Source of the DNA: Spodoptera frugiperda
Lineage: Eukaryota > Arthropoda > Insecta > Lepidoptera > Noctuidae
Length of the DNA: 64,000 nt
Direction of reading: 5' to 3'
Assembly: GCF_023101765.2 (NCBI RefSeq)
Contig: NC_064233.1
Span: 3,495,501 to 3,559,500 of the forward strand
Within the stretch, counting starts at the first letter, position 1; each line of letters opens with the position of its first letter. Below the pieces are notes generated by a model. That model worked only from the letters and a program-made list of their open reading frames with translations, made no database searches and had not been told where the DNA came from. Below, piece after piece: positions 42,430-53,250 of the stretch. Both the position numbers and the translations under genes were made by a program.

Positions 42430-42660
42430 CAAACTACATATAACCAATTTGCCATGGTCTCGCTTTGTATGACATCTTCACACATTCGACGGTCAGTTTA
42501 TACTGGACGTTCATATCCAGTTTAGGACGGTCTGGCTCTGAATGATCTTTCCCTACATTCGACGGTCAGTTTATACTGGTATTTATAACCAGTTTATCAT
42601 AATCTCGCTTTGTATGAAATCTTCATACATTCGACGGTCAGTTTACACTGGTTTTGCATA
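42430..42660 (-). repeat. Satellite, inverted array of the 38.6-kb family
   Basis: Three monomers with TCTCGCTTTGTATGA, ACATTCGACGGTCAGTTTA and AACCAGTTTATCAT, the reverse complement of the words at 38565-38890. Spacing is again about 70-72 bp. Confidence 0.8.
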
Positions 42661-42829
42661 GCTTGATGTTTTCGATACCTAAGTATTACTGAAATATCTA
42701 TTTTATTGGTGATCTAAATTATAGATCGTAAAGTTTCGTTTGTGTTCGCTCAGACAATAAAATCTCAATGTTGATACTGTTAATGGTCGAAGTATATTTG
42801 ATAAATGTATGGATTTGTGTTTTTTATTG

Positions 42830-43365
42830 GATAAGCCGGTAAACGAGCGGACGGATCACCCTGATGGTAAGCGATCAGCGCCGCCTTGGACACCCGCAAT
42901 ATCAGAGGAGTCACAGGTGCGTTGCCGGCCTTTTAAAAAGGAGTAACTAGTTATGCTCTTTTCTTTTTATTGGATAAGCTGGCAAACGAGCTGACACGTC
43001 ACCAGATGATGAGCGATCAGCACCACTCATGGACACCCGAGAAGTCACAGGCGCATTGCCGGCCTTTTAAAAAGGAGTATGCTCTTTTCTTTTTATTGGA
43101 TAAGCCGGTAAATGAACGGACGGACCATCCTGATGTAAGAAGCAATCGCCGCCGCCCATGGATCTGGATGGAAAGTGCAACTCGAACTTTCGTTCGTGCG
43201 GGAAATTGGGAAGATTGGGAAGGGGGTAATTGGGCCTCTGACAACCTTAGTCACACAACGAAACCCGACGCTAGCGTTGTTTCACGTCGGTTTCCTGCTC
43301 GGCCGTGGCATCACTCCGACCGAGCCGGCCCATTCGTGCCGAAGCATGACTCTCCAACACTTAAA
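42830..43365 (+). repeat. Three Rep-B starts in tandem
   Basis: TTTTTATTGGATAAGCYGG begins at about 42818, 42965 and 43091; the first two end after CCGGCCTTTTAAAAAGGAGT and the third continues to a full Rep-B end at GCATGACTCTCCAACACTT. The first two correspond to the LINE 3' UTR version. Confidence 0.7.
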
Positions 43366-43659
43366 TAAATGGAGTTGTAGTATGAAATCTGCGAAGATTT
43401 CTTCGTTCCTTCGGTTTTCGTTGATTCCTGAACCTCCTGGCCTTTTTCAACTAAAATATGGAGTAAAATAATAATAATCGTAAATAAATAGTGCAGACTT
43501 GATTCATTACAACTTGAAGCCGGCGTGTGAGTAATCATTGATGTTTATAATCGAAAACCTTGGCCGGTGGACTAAAGTATAAGCGGAGCGATTGGATCAC
43601 CGTTAATAATATTTAAACTAGAAATTAATAAGTGTGTATGGTTATACTAGCTTCTGCCA

Positions 43660-43850
43660 GCGACTATGCCTGAATTTTCGAGGGATAAAAAGTAGCCTAT
43701 GTGTTATTCCAGATCATAATCTATTACCTTACAGATAACTGACGTGTAGAGTGATTTACATAGTCAGTGAAAGTCTGATACTTCCTCATGCCTCATCGAA
43801 AATGAGGGAGAAGTTATTTAATGATTTTTCTCTCTCTCAAAAAAAAGCTT
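43660..43850. repeat. Rep-C fragment then Rep-A fragment
   Basis: Inverted Rep-C ACTAGCTTCTGCCAGCGACT to CAGATCATAATCTATTACC, then diverged reverse Rep-A AGTCAGTGAAAGTCTGATAC to ATTTTTCTCTCTC. Confidence 0.55.
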
Positions 43851-44279
43851 ACAAAAGTAGGCATTATTAACCGACTTAAAAAAAATACGCACCTTTTGCC
43901 CTGTATGAATGTATGTTTGTGCGCGATTATCTCGCGTTTGGCTGAACCGATTTTAATACGGTTTTCAGCGTAGTATTTTTCTGACTTAGGATAACGTTTT
44001 AATGATATTACCTAATTTAGGACATGGAAAAGAAAATTAAAGACGGTTTTATATATTTTTAAAGGGTTATATTCTTTAGTATCACTCGTTCCCGCTCCCG
44101 CTCATGGCTTGTACCTGAAAATTAATTTCGAGTACAATCACATCAGACAGCGGGATGGATTCAAGTGTACGTGTTATGTATGTATAATGTACATACATAC
44201 ATATATTACTGTATATATGTACTAGTGTCTGCCCGCAACTTCGTCTGCGAAGATGACTAATTTTGATTTTAATATCCGT

Positions 44280-44465
44280 CTGTAGATTATTTTTAAATAT
44301 TACTTAGATATAAATTTTTATTTTCTAACGGAAACAAATACTTTTGTACTTCTAGGTACAGAAATCACGTATTTACTTCTAAACTTTGATTCGTTTTATC
44401 TAAGTATCTTATATGACAAAATCAAAACATACGTGTCTAATAGATACTTTTTCATTAACTAACTG
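44280..44465. mobile_element. MITE, copy of the 9371 family
   Basis: ATTTTCTAACGGAAACAAAT and CATACGTGTCTAATAGATAC match the element at 9371-9585, more diverged. It is followed by an inverted Rep-C copy at 44520-44692. Confidence 0.55.
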
Positions 44466-44979
44466 ACGGACTAAATAGACTTTTTATTTTTAAACCCCGT
44501 CATCATCCCTATTATACCCTACTACCATCTGCCTGCGGTTTCGCCCGTTTTCCCGTAAAAGTAGCCTAAGTGTTTTTCCAGAACATAATCTACCCTTGTT
44601 CCAAATTTCATCCCGATCCCTTCAGCCGTTTTGACATGAAGGCGTAACAAACAAACTTACAAACTTTCACATTTATAATATTAGTAAGATTACAATATGG
44701 ATTACATCATGGACGGCAAGCTGTTTTCGTTTTAACCTTGGCTTTTTCAGTCTTTGTCTCTGTGTTGGTAAAACTCATATTTTTATTATGTATAGAAATT
44801 CATCTTATGTCTCTTTCCTTCTTAAGTGGAGTGAGAGGGACGGGACTGCCAGACTCTTACTGATTAAACACCATCATATACATATTAACAGGTTATAAGT
44901 GCCCACTGCTGGGTATTGTTTACAATAGCCAATTCAATAATCAAGGCGGATTGGCGATTTCAAACTTATAATTAGATTT

Positions 44980-45135
44980 TTTTTTGAGGGGGGAAAATCA
45001 TCCAATGTCTTTTCCCGCCTTGGGCGAGGCGAGAGGGAGTGTCAGACTCTTACTGACTAAAAACCACCCCGTTCCTTCTCCTGCTTTTCGAGCCGGAGCC
45101 CCGGTAAACCCGCTAGGTAGTCCGCAGCTCCGGAA
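44980..45135 (+). repeat. Rep-A copy
   Basis: Full-length copy from TTTTGAGGGGGGAAAATCAT to CCGCAGCTCCGG, one of the least diverged here. Confidence 0.85.
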
Positions 45136-45146
45136 TACGTAAAACG

Positions 45147-45300
45147 TTAACGATAAACATACTTAAGTGTCCCATATGCAATGTTCCCTAGATGGGGCAG
45201 AGGGCATCTATTGTCGTCCATAGACGTCCTCCATCTCGACCGGTCTTGAGCTTCTCGCTTCATCTCGCTCCACGTCAGATGAAATACAGCATATCTTATT
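45147..45300 (-). pseudogene. LINE (RTE-type) C-terminal remnant
   Basis: The minus strand reads FHLTWSEMKREAQDRSRWRT, the tail that follows the reverse transcriptase of RTE-like LINEs. A reverse Rep-A copy (45305-45430) cuts into its 5' side. Confidence 0.45.
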
Positions 45301-45304
45301 GCCC

Positions 45305-45430
45305 GATTTGGAGCTGCGAACAACCTTACGGGTTGCCGGGGCTCCGGCTCGAACCAGGAGTAGTTTTTAGTCTGACTCTCTCGCCTCACCTAAGGCGAAG
45401 GAAGTAATTGGGTGGATTTTTCCCATCTAA
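45305..45430 (-). repeat. Rep-A copy
   Basis: From TTTGGAGCTGCGAACAACC to TTGGGTGGATTTTTCCC, lacking about 25 bp in the centre. Confidence 0.75.
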
Positions 45431-46054
45431 AAAATAAAAGGATTTCTCACGATTTCTTTCACAGTATATCACTAATGTCTAAATAATCTCTTAGAAAGTA
45501 CATAATAATTCAGAAAAAACCTAAAAAATCTACCATAATTATTATTACTTTACTAACTACTACGCCGCAATCTCCAAATTATGTTACGTCATGTCTGCTA
45601 TTGTAAGAAGCGAGCCTATAGCCAAACATCGGCCCGAAATATTCAAATTTAACCCTCTCAAAGGCTTCTATTATATTAAATAGTGATCAGACCTCCATAG
45701 AACACTTTCGATCATAACAATACCAGAATACAGAAGCTATGAACAATAGGAGCCTGTTTAGGGTTTAAGGGTCTGACCATGGACGTAGCAGTAGCGGTAG
45801 CGACACGATAGAAGGAAATAGACTTAAACGTTTTTGTTGTAATTTTATTTAATAGCTCAAGATTTAATTCGCAGGACGTGATTCCCTGTAACTAATTGAA
45901 GGATCACAAGACTATGTAAATTATTGTAAATTGTATTTTAGCATTGTAAATGTATCCTTTGTTAAGTTTGTTAGGAGTCCAATTGAACAAAATAAAAATA
46001 ACGATAAAAAAGTAAATAAAAAATGATATGCTATCGACAAAATTCATGACCAAT
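45431..46054. other. AT-rich intergenic DNA
   Basis: A short stretch near 45470-45515 shares TCTAAATAATCTCTTAGAAAGT with the Rep-E tail. No gene seen. Confidence 0.5.
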
Positions 46055-46729
46055 TTTCTTACGAAATTGAATAGTTTTGACCATAAAATATATATTGATA
46101 TAAAATATCGTGTGACGTCATCACGATTTAGGTACTACATTTTATAGGCATGACGTAGCGATGTCTCCCTCCTAAACTTGACTCCCTTTTATATACCTAA
46201 GTTCCGTAACCTTATACGTTAAAATAAAATTGTGTCTAATATTTTTTTATTGGAGCCGGCCAATCAGAGAATTTGGTCTCGTTTCGATCTTGTTACACGT
46301 AAAACAAACTCATACTAAGCCCTATGATGGACTATAGTTGGGCCATTACAACCGTGCGAATCTTCGAAAGTATTTGTTTCCATAAACACGTGTCTAATAT
46401 TTAAAACCATCTACAAGACGAGCATAAAAAATTGTCATCTACCCAATTCAACTTTGCCGACCCCACTAAAGCGTTCTTCCAAATCGCGCTCGCCGATTCC
46501 CATGTCCAGTCCCTAAGCATCTCCAAAATTAGTTTGAAACCAGCGAAGCACCCATTTGTCTTTGTAACTCTAGCAATTAATAAACAGGCGGCCAGAATCA
46601 ATTAGCGTTTGTTCATTATTGTAAAGTCAAAGTTTCAAGGCGAAGATTCTTCGGTTAAGTGGTTGTTAGGCTATTTTTTTTTTTGAGGTTGGGTATCTTT
46701 AGGGATGGTTGTTTTTGTGTGTTGGGGGT

Positions 46730-47222
46730 GGAGCTGCGATTAACCTAACGGGTTTATGATGCTCTGGCTTGAAGTAGGAGTAGGAATGGGGTGGTTATTA
46801 GTCAGTAAGAGGCTGATACTCTCTCTTGCTTCAGCCAAGGCGGGAGAAGACATTGGATGATTTTCTTCCATCAAAAAAGGGTGGCAAACGAGCAGACGGA
46901 TCACCTAAGGAATGGACGTCGCTGAAACAAACAATAGACACCAGAAATACTAGCGGAGTTACAAGTGTGTTGCCTTTTGGGGATTTTAGGATGCGGGGTT
47001 GAGCACCCTGTAACCTTAGTCATATGTCGAAACACATACCCGTCTTCCTAGTCTTCCCAATCTTCCCAATGTCCGATTGCCCGAGCATCCTTAAATTACT
47101 AACCCCCAAAAGGCCGGTAACGCACTTGTAACGCCTCTGGTGTTTCAAGTGACCAATGGGCGGTGACGATTGCTTACCATCAGGTGATCCGTCTGCTCGT
47201 TTACCGGCTTATACCATAAAAA
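46730..47222. repeat. Rep-A, then two facing Rep-B copies
   Basis: Reverse Rep-A at 46730-46875, forward Rep-B 46875-47010 (GTGGCAAACGAGCAGACGGA), reverse Rep-B 47045-47222 ending ACCGGCTTATACCATAAAAA. Confidence 0.75.
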
Positions 47223-47250
47223 AACGAACTGCTTTTCTTATTTTAACCTT

Positions 47251-47280
47251 CTATTCTCTTTTTTCCACAGGTAAGCATCG
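47251..47280 (+). promoter_or_regulatory. Possible recursive splice site
   Basis: CTATTCTCTTTTTTCCACAG is followed at once by GTAAGCATCG. A strong acceptor joined to a strong donor without an exon is the form of recursive splice (ratchet) sites in long insect introns, on the plus strand. It fits the candidate plus-strand first exon 16.8 kb upstream, but chance cannot be excluded. Confidence 0.35.
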
Positions 47281-47699
47281 CGTCTGACAGCATCAGATGT
47301 AAGAGAAAAGTCTTCTTGCTCTCTTAGTTAAACATCTACCTCTGTCTACCACATAGGGGAATAAGAGGCGTGATGTTTAAGTTAGAATCCTAAGCACAAA
47401 GTTATTAGCTTGTAAAGAAACTGCTTCAGTACTTAAGTTTATGTTTAATGGACTTTTTATGACTTGAGTACAACTTTAGTGCTCGTCCTATTTATTTTTA
47501 TGATACTGCAAAAATAATATATAAGGTGTTCTAAAATTATCTGCCACGGCTTTAATGGGAGGTAGTGTTGTGTTTAAAGATTACAATAGTGACGAAATTT
47601 CGTACCCCGGACCAGTGTATTCAATTTATTGACATAAATCAGTCAAGTAAACATTGATTCTACTCGGCATAAAGGTGTTTCACAAATATGCACGATGGC

Positions 47700-47990
47700 A
47701 GATGACAGAGACGGTGAAGTAGTCTAGTCTAGTCCTTACCATCATCGAACCCCAAGACAATTGGCGAAGTGCCACCCGCTTCATGGTGGATATCAAACCC
47801 ACTTGTGATCCCAGTGCTTCGACCACAAGCTTCCTTGTGCGAACTGCTAGGCGTGGAACTCTAGTTGCCTTGTCTGTGTAATTCTGATAGGGACACCCTG
47901 GGTGTCTTCAAGGCCCGAGTGAATAGGTTGCTTATGGGTAGACGTGCTCCATCGTAGGCCGCATCATCACTTACCATCAGACGATATAGA
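47700..47990 (+). pseudogene. Non-LTR retrotransposon C-terminal remnant
   Basis: Scattered frames give CCGCTTCATGGTGGATATCA (RFMVDI), SFLVRTA, then DTLGVFKARVNRLL-type sequence, matching the tail at 11178-11235 (RVNRLLMGRRAPS). Several frameshifts. Confidence 0.55.
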
Positions 47991-48286
47991 GGCTAAACGT
48001 CCACCCATTAAATGTAAAAGATAATAATATATAGAATTTTATTATTATAATTGTTTGTATGCCTTAAATAGTCTCAGAAACTGCTGTACCAGTTTGTAAT
48101 GTCAAAATAGAATTTGCTATGAGTCGAGTAATCGATATACCGTCCTTAGATAATAATAAATAATAATAGTGGGATAGTAATAATTATTGTGTATGCCGTT
48201 GTTATTATTACACAGATTACGTAAACACTGATAACTGATATCAGGTCAGACTATGAGTCGCATTGTAGCTATACTTTTATCTATTA

Positions 48287-48650
48287 TGGTAACTAGCTTC
48301 TATCAGCGGCTTCACCTGCCTTCCTGTGAGATAAAACATAGCCTATGTGTTATTCCAAACCATAATCTACCCCTGTTCCGAATTTCATCCCGATCCCTTC
48401 AGTCGTTTTGAAACACGGCTTTGGCGTTATTTTAAACTAAATAGAGCTACCCACGTGGTTTTATTCACTGCTCCGCTCTTATTGATCGAAGCGTGGTGTT
48501 TTATAAACCATAGTCTCTCTCGATAAATAGACTATGCAACATAAAAGTAATTATTAAAATCAAACCAGTAATTCCGGAGATTAGCGTGTTTAAACAGACA
48601 AACAAGCAAATTCTTCAGTTTTATAACATTAATAATAGGTATAGATTGGA
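48287..48650 (-). mobile_element. Rep-C and Rep-C2 copies side by side, inverted
   Basis: Rep-C from ACTAGCTTCTATCAGCGGCT to CAGTCGTTTTGAAAC; Rep-C2 from CTGCTCCGCTCTTATTGATC to AATAATAGGTATAGA. Confidence 0.6.
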
Positions 48651-48811
48651 AATTGAACTCTAATCTAATGAGCATAAAATAGCTATTACATTGTACAATC
48701 AACCTCTATTACTAGGTTCTAGGGTCAAAAATTCAAATTGACCATAATTGACAAAGTCAAATCAATTATTGCAATTTATTACCATTAGCTGTTTTTGTCA
48801 ATTGAGAGTCA

Positions 48812-48975
48812 TCAACAGCCTATAAGTGTTGCTGAGTGAAGACCTCTTCTCACACGGAGAAGTTATGATCACTAATCACCACACTTGCTCAACGCGGATG
48901 AAACTATGGGACCCCTACATAAAATAGGAGATTTGCCATAATTTTATCTCCACGCTTGGCAAACGGGTTGGAGAT
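48812..48975 (+). repeat. Rep-E copy, degenerate
   Basis: ACAGCCTATAAGTGTTGCTG, GACCTCTTCTCACACGGAGA, CACTTGCTCAACGCGGATG. Confidence 0.6.
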
Positions 48976-49094
48976 CGATCAATTTATATTTGTAAGCAAT
49001 ATTTGACTGACTCTAGACTATACTATACCCTATACAAAATAGAGGATTTCCATAATCTAATCTCCACGTTTGGCAAACTTGGGTTAGAGATTGA

Positions 49095-49265
49095 TCCAGA
49101 TCCGGAGCTGCGGACTACCGAACAGGTTTACCAAAGCTCCGGCTCAAAAAGCAGGAGTAGGAACGGGCCACCCCGTTCCTACTCCTGCTTTTTCAGTCAG
49201 TAAGAGTCTAACGCTCCCTCTCGCCTCACCCAAGGCAGTAGAAGTCATTGGATGATTTTCCCACA
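49095..49265 (-). repeat. Rep-A copy with an inverted insertion
   Basis: Reverse Rep-A, but in the centre GGAGTAGGAACGGG is followed directly by its own inverse CCCGTTCCTACTCC, a 28-bp palindrome-like junction. Confidence 0.7.
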
Positions 49266-49718
49266 AAAAAAATAGTATTTGTTATGTACGAAAACAAACA
49301 ATATTTTCAACAATGAGCCCACAAACTAGGAGTCAGTAATATAGAGAGTCAATAATATTTTGATCCTCATTTCTAAAGGGCCTGGCTAACAGGCGAGCAT
49401 TATCCTTTATCGGTACATAATATTTTCAAACTGCTATCTCGATTACGTCAGCACTTGTAGTTAAGAACAGAAGGTTTACTCGTACTTTGATAATATACAT
49501 TTGAAAAAGAGTACCGATGGAGTATAGCTTCACTAGAGGACTGGCCATCAGACGAGAAGATATGAAACACGCCGAACGAGCGTTTGAACGAGCAGACATA
49601 TCACCTGATGGTAAGTAATCGCCGCCGTCCATGGACACTTGAAACAATCGTTTATTACTCAACGTTTGTCACTGATGAACGTCGCTCAGCGGAAGATTTG
49701 CCTTTAATAATTTAGTAA

Positions 49719-49748
49719 ATTCTTTCTTCAGTTAACTGAAGAAAGAAT
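49719..49748. other. Perfect 30-bp palindrome
   Basis: ATTCTTTCTTCAGTT is followed by its exact reverse complement AACTGAAGAAAGAAT. It is not part of a recognised repeat. Confidence 0.9.
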
Positions 49749-50194
49749 ATCTTGCTTTTGCTTTAAAAGGTCATCCGTCTGACAAAAAAACATCGAAGTT
49801 AATACTTCTAAGATGAATGACACTTCACTATATTTCTAGCAAATTCTCGAAATTTTATCCGCGTCAATATAACACTGAACCTTCTGTACTAAGTTATTAG
49901 GTCACATTCTCCTTAATAAAAGCTGGCTTTTGTCCTTCGAATGTTTTCGCCATAATATCCCTTTGTAAGCCACACAATAGGGATCAAAATACCCTGAACG
50001 TTATCTTTATTGTCCTCACAATGCCCGTATGAGAGTAATTACGGTGGAGAGCAATTTTAGCCCTTAATTGAATATAATTTATTTTTATCTCGTTTCAAAA
50101 AGGTTTTGGGATAAGGCATTTTCGATTTGGCGTTACGTTTTACGGAGTAAAAATAATGTTTGGTTAGGCACCGACTGCCTGAAAAGGACATATA

Positions 50195-50590
50195 ATAATA
50201 AGGAACGAATGGACCGGTTCGACCGAAGTTATACCACTGCCTCACAGAAAACCGACGTGAAACAACGCTTGCGTTGTGTAAGTGAGGTTACCGGAAGCCC
50301 AATCGCCCCCTTCCGAATCTTCCCCATCCCCTATTCCCCAACAGCCCCTAACCTAACCTAACCCCCAAAAGGCCGGCAACGCACTTGTAACGCGTCTAGT
50401 GTTTCGGGTGTCCATAGTCGTCGGCGATTACTGACCATCAGTTGATCCATCTACTACCTAGCAGTTTTACCGGGACTGCGGCCCAAAGAGCAGGAGTAGG
50501 AACGGGGTGGTTTTTAGTCAGTAAGAGTTTTACGCTCTCTCTTACCTCGCCTAGCGCGGGAGAAAGCATCGGATTATGTTCCCACTTTAA
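50195..50590 (-). repeat. Rep-B then Rep-A, both reversed
   Basis: Rep-B from AACGAATGGACCGGTTCGAC to CAGTTGATCCATCTA, then Rep-A from CTACCTAGCAGTTTTACCGG to CATCGGATTATGTTCCC. Confidence 0.75.
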
Positions 50591-50617
50591 AAAAAGTATT
50601 TTTTTAACGACTAACAT

Positions 50618-50758
50618 TAGAACTTAAGACGGGATATTTCCCATGTTTATTTATGTCTATGAGTTTCCGATATTTCGGCACTGTTGCAAGCGCCATGATC
50701 ACGGACGAACTGTAAAAGAGATAAATAAACATGGTAAATATCCCGTCTTAAGTTCTAT
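50618..50758. mobile_element. MITE with TAGAACTTAAGACGGG ends
   Basis: TAGAACTTAAGACGGGATAT and ATATCCCGTCTTAAGTTCTA are perfect inverted ends; pairing continues into CATGTTTATTTA. About 140 bp. Confidence 0.75.
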
Positions 50759-51089
50759 TAAAATGATTATGTTGAAACAAGATAAAACAAAATAAACAAA
50801 AGAAGAAATCAAAAAAGATCAGTTCAAATCCCCACCATTTATTTGTTCTTTTTGGCACAGTTTATCCAAATTTAATTGTGTCTTCGCTTAAGTATATCGC
50901 GTTTTATCTTTGAAAATCTTTGGATTTTCCTTTATTTTTCTTTTTATTTGACGTCGAGCTTTTGTTAAAGGGCTCCCAGTTATCTCCGATAAATCCGAGT
51001 CTCGAGTGGGGATGAGTTCATATTGGGAGAGTGGATGAAATCTTGGCTTTCGTAGTTCGTATCGACATTTTCATGAGGGAATTGCTTCA

Positions 51090-51233
51090 GGAATGAATGG
51101 GCGTTTCGACGGGAGTGGTACTATGGCCTTACAGAAAAGTGGTGTGAAATAACGTTTGCTTTATGATTTATCGTGAATGCTACGTCCAATTTCTAACACT
51201 TAGGCCGGCAACGCACTTATAACTCCTCTGGTA
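51090..51233 (-). repeat. Rep-B fragment
   Basis: AATGAATGGGCGTTTCGACG to AACGCACTTATAACTCCTCT with a deletion in the centre. It is cut by, or cuts, the R1-type remnant that follows. Confidence 0.55.
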
Positions 51234-51668
51234 TTGCTTAAGCCATTAACGGACGTCTGGGATGAGCTTCTAATTGAATGGCAGTGCAGATGGGAATCTT
51301 CTACCAAGGGCCGTCACCTTTACCAGTTCTTTCCATCCGTGCATGAGCGACTGGAGAGGACATGGCTGGAGGTGGATCACTGTGTTGCCCAGTTTCTTAC
51401 TGGCCATGGCAACTTTAAAAGCAAATTGTTCTCATTTAAACTCGTTGATTCACCATGGTGCCAATGTTCGACAGCGAAGTTGCAACATGAGCAATCCGCC
51501 CATCACATACTCTGGGAGTGTGGTCTCTGGCAATCTGAGCGTAACACTATGTTAGATAATTTAATTGTTTCATCAGGTGTTGTCTATTATACGGACCTTG
51601 TGGAGTCTAGAACGAATTTCCGTGCGTTTAGGCGTTTTTGCCATACCTATTATTGGAAGCAAGTATAA
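51234..51668 (+). pseudogene. R1-type non-LTR retrotransposon, ORF2 C-terminus
   Basis: The frame reads EWQCRWESSTKGRHLYQFFP, FLTGHGNFKSKL, then a Cys-His cluster WCQC...HEQSAHHILWEC, typical of the C-terminal end and zinc-knuckle of R1-clade (TRAS/SART-like) ORF2. The stop at 51666 is probably the true element stop. Endonuclease and reverse transcriptase domains are missing. A 3' UTR follows to about 52012; its last part is repeated at 61430-61665. Confidence 0.75.
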
Positions 51669-52015
51669 CAGCTCACACATAGGACCCACTTAGTTTTAAG
51701 TCAAATTTCCGTGGTGCTTGGCGACTGGGCTTCTCCCAGTTGTGGAGTCTCTTTGTGCCTTAAGGCTTAAGTCATTCTGTCTCCTGCATTAAATTCACCG
51801 AGGGAAGTGGAAACTATCGTTTTCTTTTCTTCTCCTCTAATAATATCTTCTGATTTATTTCGTTGCGGGATCCAAGACAGTCATTCATGTCCCTGGGACG
51901 CGCCGGACTTCAATGTTCCGGTGTTTTCATGGTTGTATCTACTGTAGATCCTGGCTTACAGGAGTTGCAGCGGTATGGGAGGTTGTGGCGGGCTTGTCCC
52001 TAGTACCTCGATGTA
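51669..52015 (+). mobile_element. 3' UTR of the R1-type element
   Basis: AGTGGAAACTATCGTTTTCT, CATGGTTGTATCTACTGTAG and GTGGCGGGCTTGTCCC occur here and, in the same order, at 61430-61665, where the end is followed by AAAAAATAAAAATGATA, likely the 3' tail. Confidence 0.7.
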
Positions 52016-52052
52016 TCTATACTCGATATGGATTCGCTGAAAAGGTGGCAGC

Positions 52053-52310
52053 ACTGCCCAGTAGGGCTACTCCGGTTCTCGAATCCGAAGTTTCGTTTAT
52101 TTTCGGCCATAGGTTGCTGTTTTATTGATTTACTAGTGAAATTACTTAAAATAACGTTTTATTTTTAATTTCATATCAAAACCTATTTATTTACCTTCAT
52201 TTCATTCGTTCCTTTTTGTTCACGAAAGTTCGCAATAAATGGAATTGTAATATGCAATCTGCGAAGATTTTTCGTTCGTTCGTTGAATTACAGTAGGCCC
52301 CCAGGTCTCT
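52053..52310 (-). mobile_element. Rep-H copy
   Basis: From CAGTAGGGCTACTCCGGTTC to CAGTAGGCCCCCAG, same orientation as in DHFR intron 2. A Rep-A fragment follows (52315-52380). Confidence 0.75.
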
Positions 52311-52636
52311 AAAAATCATACCGTTCCTCCTCATATATCAAGTCGGAGTCACGGTAACCCGTCAGGCAGTCCGCAGCTAGTCTCGTTATAATGTTCTACT
52401 ATAATATTCCTTTCCTTATTACAAAAGTATAGCGCCCAGTACAATCCATTATATGATTCAGCGCTAATGTTTACCTGTTCTTTAAACTCGGTCAACGGTT
52501 ACTACTTACCAAGGCTATTTCTGGACACCTTTACTCGTACTACCGCGTTTTTCTCACTTATGATAACCTACTGGAAAGGTCGTAACCGCTATCTTGGGTA
52601 ATATTTACTTTTTACCGTTTTTACAACGAGCGGTAA

Positions 52637-52825
52637 AGGTACGCGCCCATAGGTCCGCATCGTACGCAACGCACATTCCGAATGACGTCATCAGTACGCA
52701 TCGTATGTAGGCATTGCCGAAGATGCGGCCCGTACGATGCGGATCGGTGGACGCAGTTGAATTAGTTTCTATACAAGACAAACTAAAATCCGTTGCGGTC
52801 CATGCGATGCACGCGATGCGCACCT
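52637..52825. mobile_element. Rep-F MITE with TAA target duplication
   Basis: AGGTACGCGCCCATAGGTCC and the right end ATGCGCACCT are flanked by TAA on both sides. A 3-bp TAA/TTA duplication is typical of PIF/Harbinger elements. Confidence 0.7.
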
Positions 52826-53004
52826 TAAATCTTACTAGTTATCTAGACTAATAAATAAAAATATGTATGCGGTTTTTACTACATGCATAATGAATATAAC
52901 TGTATAGGTAAACGAATGTATCGCATCAAAATATTATTTTTACAATGTTTGTCTGTCTGTCTGTTTGTTCTGGCAATACTCTGAAATGGTTGGACCGATT
53001 TTGA

Positions 53005-53250
53005 TGGGACTTACGGACTTTAACTATGTTTTTTATATGGAGAGATGTATGGCATACTCGAGCTGCGCAACTTCCTCGCACAGCTACATAGCTTAGAATC
53101 AGTGGGAACGGTCACATAGCTTCATAGCTTTTTTTTTTAGCGTTGACAAGTCTGCATTTGGTCACCAACCCATTAGCTAAGTGAAGTAAGCTAAGATTAG
53201 CTATTACATATTCGCAGCATACCTACATAGCACATCTCTGGTGGAAAACC
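53005..53250. mobile_element. Rep-N copy
   Basis: TATGTTTTTTATATGGAGAG, CTCGCACAGCTACATAGCTT and right end ACATAGCACATCTCTGGTGG. Interrupted by a TTTTTTTTTAGCGTTGACAA insert at 53130-53190. A shorter Rep-N is at 53795-53920. Confidence 0.65.

Noticed and set aside
42970..43368. 132-codon plus-strand ORF
   Set aside because: Translation of tandem Rep-B copies.
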